Assembly: GCA_013695245.1 (NCBI GenBank)
Contig: JACDAW010000503.1
Location: forward strand, 1 to 7,029
DNA: 7,029 bases
Source: Pyrinomonadaceae bacterium
Lineage (GTDB): Bacteria; Acidobacteriota; Blastocatellia; Pyrinomonadales; Pyrinomonadaceae
Reading direction: 5' to 3'
Shown in pieces: positions 6,639-7,029 of the stretch (position 1 is its first letter; the number at the start of each line of letters is the position of its first letter). Made by a program: the position numbers and the translations under genes. Below the pieces are notes generated by a model. It saw only the letters and a program-made list of their open reading frames with translations. It did not search any database and was not told where the DNA came from.

Positions 6639-6644
6639 AAAGCT

Positions 6645-7029
6645 GTGAATGAACGGCAGAATATCGGTGAACTACAAGAACTTATCGCGGAACAGTTCGG
6701 TGCTAACGCCGATTATGTCGAAGGCTTGCTTAACCGTTTTTTGAGCGACCCGACGCTCGTTGACGAAACGTGGCGCGAGCATTTTACACGAATGCTGAGC
6801 GGGCAGACGACGAATCTCGACGCGCCCGAAAACGGAAGCGCGCCTGCCGCCGCCACTACTTCTTCGGGCAACGGCAACGCGATAACTGCGGCGACGCCGC
6901 CCGCCGAAGCGACGAAAAAGCAGACTTCGGGTTTGTCGCTCGTGCAACAAAAGCCTGCCGCAGCCTCGCCCGCCGTAAAGCCTGATGCGAAGATGGATGC
7001 GCAACCGATTCGCGGCAGCGCTTTGAAGA
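6645..7029 (+). CDS. sucA: 2-oxoglutarate dehydrogenase E1 component, N-terminal part (3' end outside window)
   Basis: Thiamine-diphosphate enzyme of the TCA cycle that decarboxylates 2-oxoglutarate. Only the first 128 codons, from GTG 6645, are present. Residues 18-50 (FGANADYVEGLLNRF, then DPTLVDETWREHF) match the 2-oxoglutarate dehydrogenase N-terminal docking helix, which in E. coli SucA reads like WIEQLYEDFLTDPDSVDANWR. Residues 52-118 are a low-complexity Ala/Thr/Pro/Gly linker. The last visible residues (QPIRGSALK, 120-128) resemble the 'LRGAA' opening of the acyltransferase-like domain in the multifunctional Kgd/OdhA enzymes of actinobacteria. That suggests an E1-E2 fusion rather than plain SucA, but the decisive part lies beyond the edge. 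The thiamine-binding and active-site regions are not visible. Confidence 0.85.
   Translation, partial: MNERQNIGELQELIAEQFGANADYVEGLLNRFLSDPTLVDETWREHFTRMLSGQTTNLDAPENGSAPAAATTSSGNGNAITAATPPAEATKKQTSGLSLVQQKPAAASPAVKPDAKMDAQPIRGSALK

Overview
The window looks like a piece of a Gram-negative, moderately GC-rich chromosome, most plausibly Acidobacteriota (Blastocatellia / Pyrinomonas-like). The clues are the amidase subfamily, the small Tat protein beside it, a CheA with a non-standard region between its P1 and P3 domains, and a 2-oxoglutarate dehydrogenase start with an actinobacterial/acidobacterial-style linker. This assignment rests on remembered family patterns and no search was run. I see no IS element, CRISPR array, tRNA or rRNA.

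Left part (1-2703, plus strand). A chemotaxis-type histidine kinase (CheA) enters from the left edge. The window cuts it so that its first complete codon is the phospho-accepting histidine of the Hpt domain. Four bases after its stop begins a small, probably exported protein of unknown function, read from a GTG codon. The two are likely co-transcribed.

Middle (2723-6446, minus strand). Four genes run leftwards, in transcription order: an exported PQQ-type sugar (glucose/sorbosone) dehydrogenase-like beta-propeller; a small periplasmic Spy/CpxP (LTxxQ)-like helical protein; a 127-residue protein with a twin-arginine signal, a proline-rich linker and a short C-terminal domain; and an amidase-signature-family hydrolase with an intact Lys-Ser-Ser triad. 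The gaps are 55, 21 and 84 bp, which suggests an operon or two closely spaced units. Three of the four products carry export signals; the amidase has none. This raises the possibility that the small Tat protein is its partner or export carrier. The amidase converges on the exported hypothetical gene with only 19 bp between stop codons.

Right part (6447-7029). A divergent intergenic region separates the sugar dehydrogenase from a plus-strand gene for the E1 component of 2-oxoglutarate dehydrogenase. It holds two interspersed repeats and a small palindrome, and its right end carries a clear Shine-Dalgarno sequence. Only the first 128 codons of the E1 gene are inside the window. They show the N-terminal docking helix, a long Ala/Pro/Thr linker and the beginning of what may be the acyltransferase-like segment of the multifunctional (Kgd/OdhA) form.

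Most of the window is ordinary metabolism and signalling. The items I would look at again are the Tat mini-protein/amidase pair, the exported protein coupled to cheA, and the divergent control region before the 2-oxoglutarate dehydrogenase gene.
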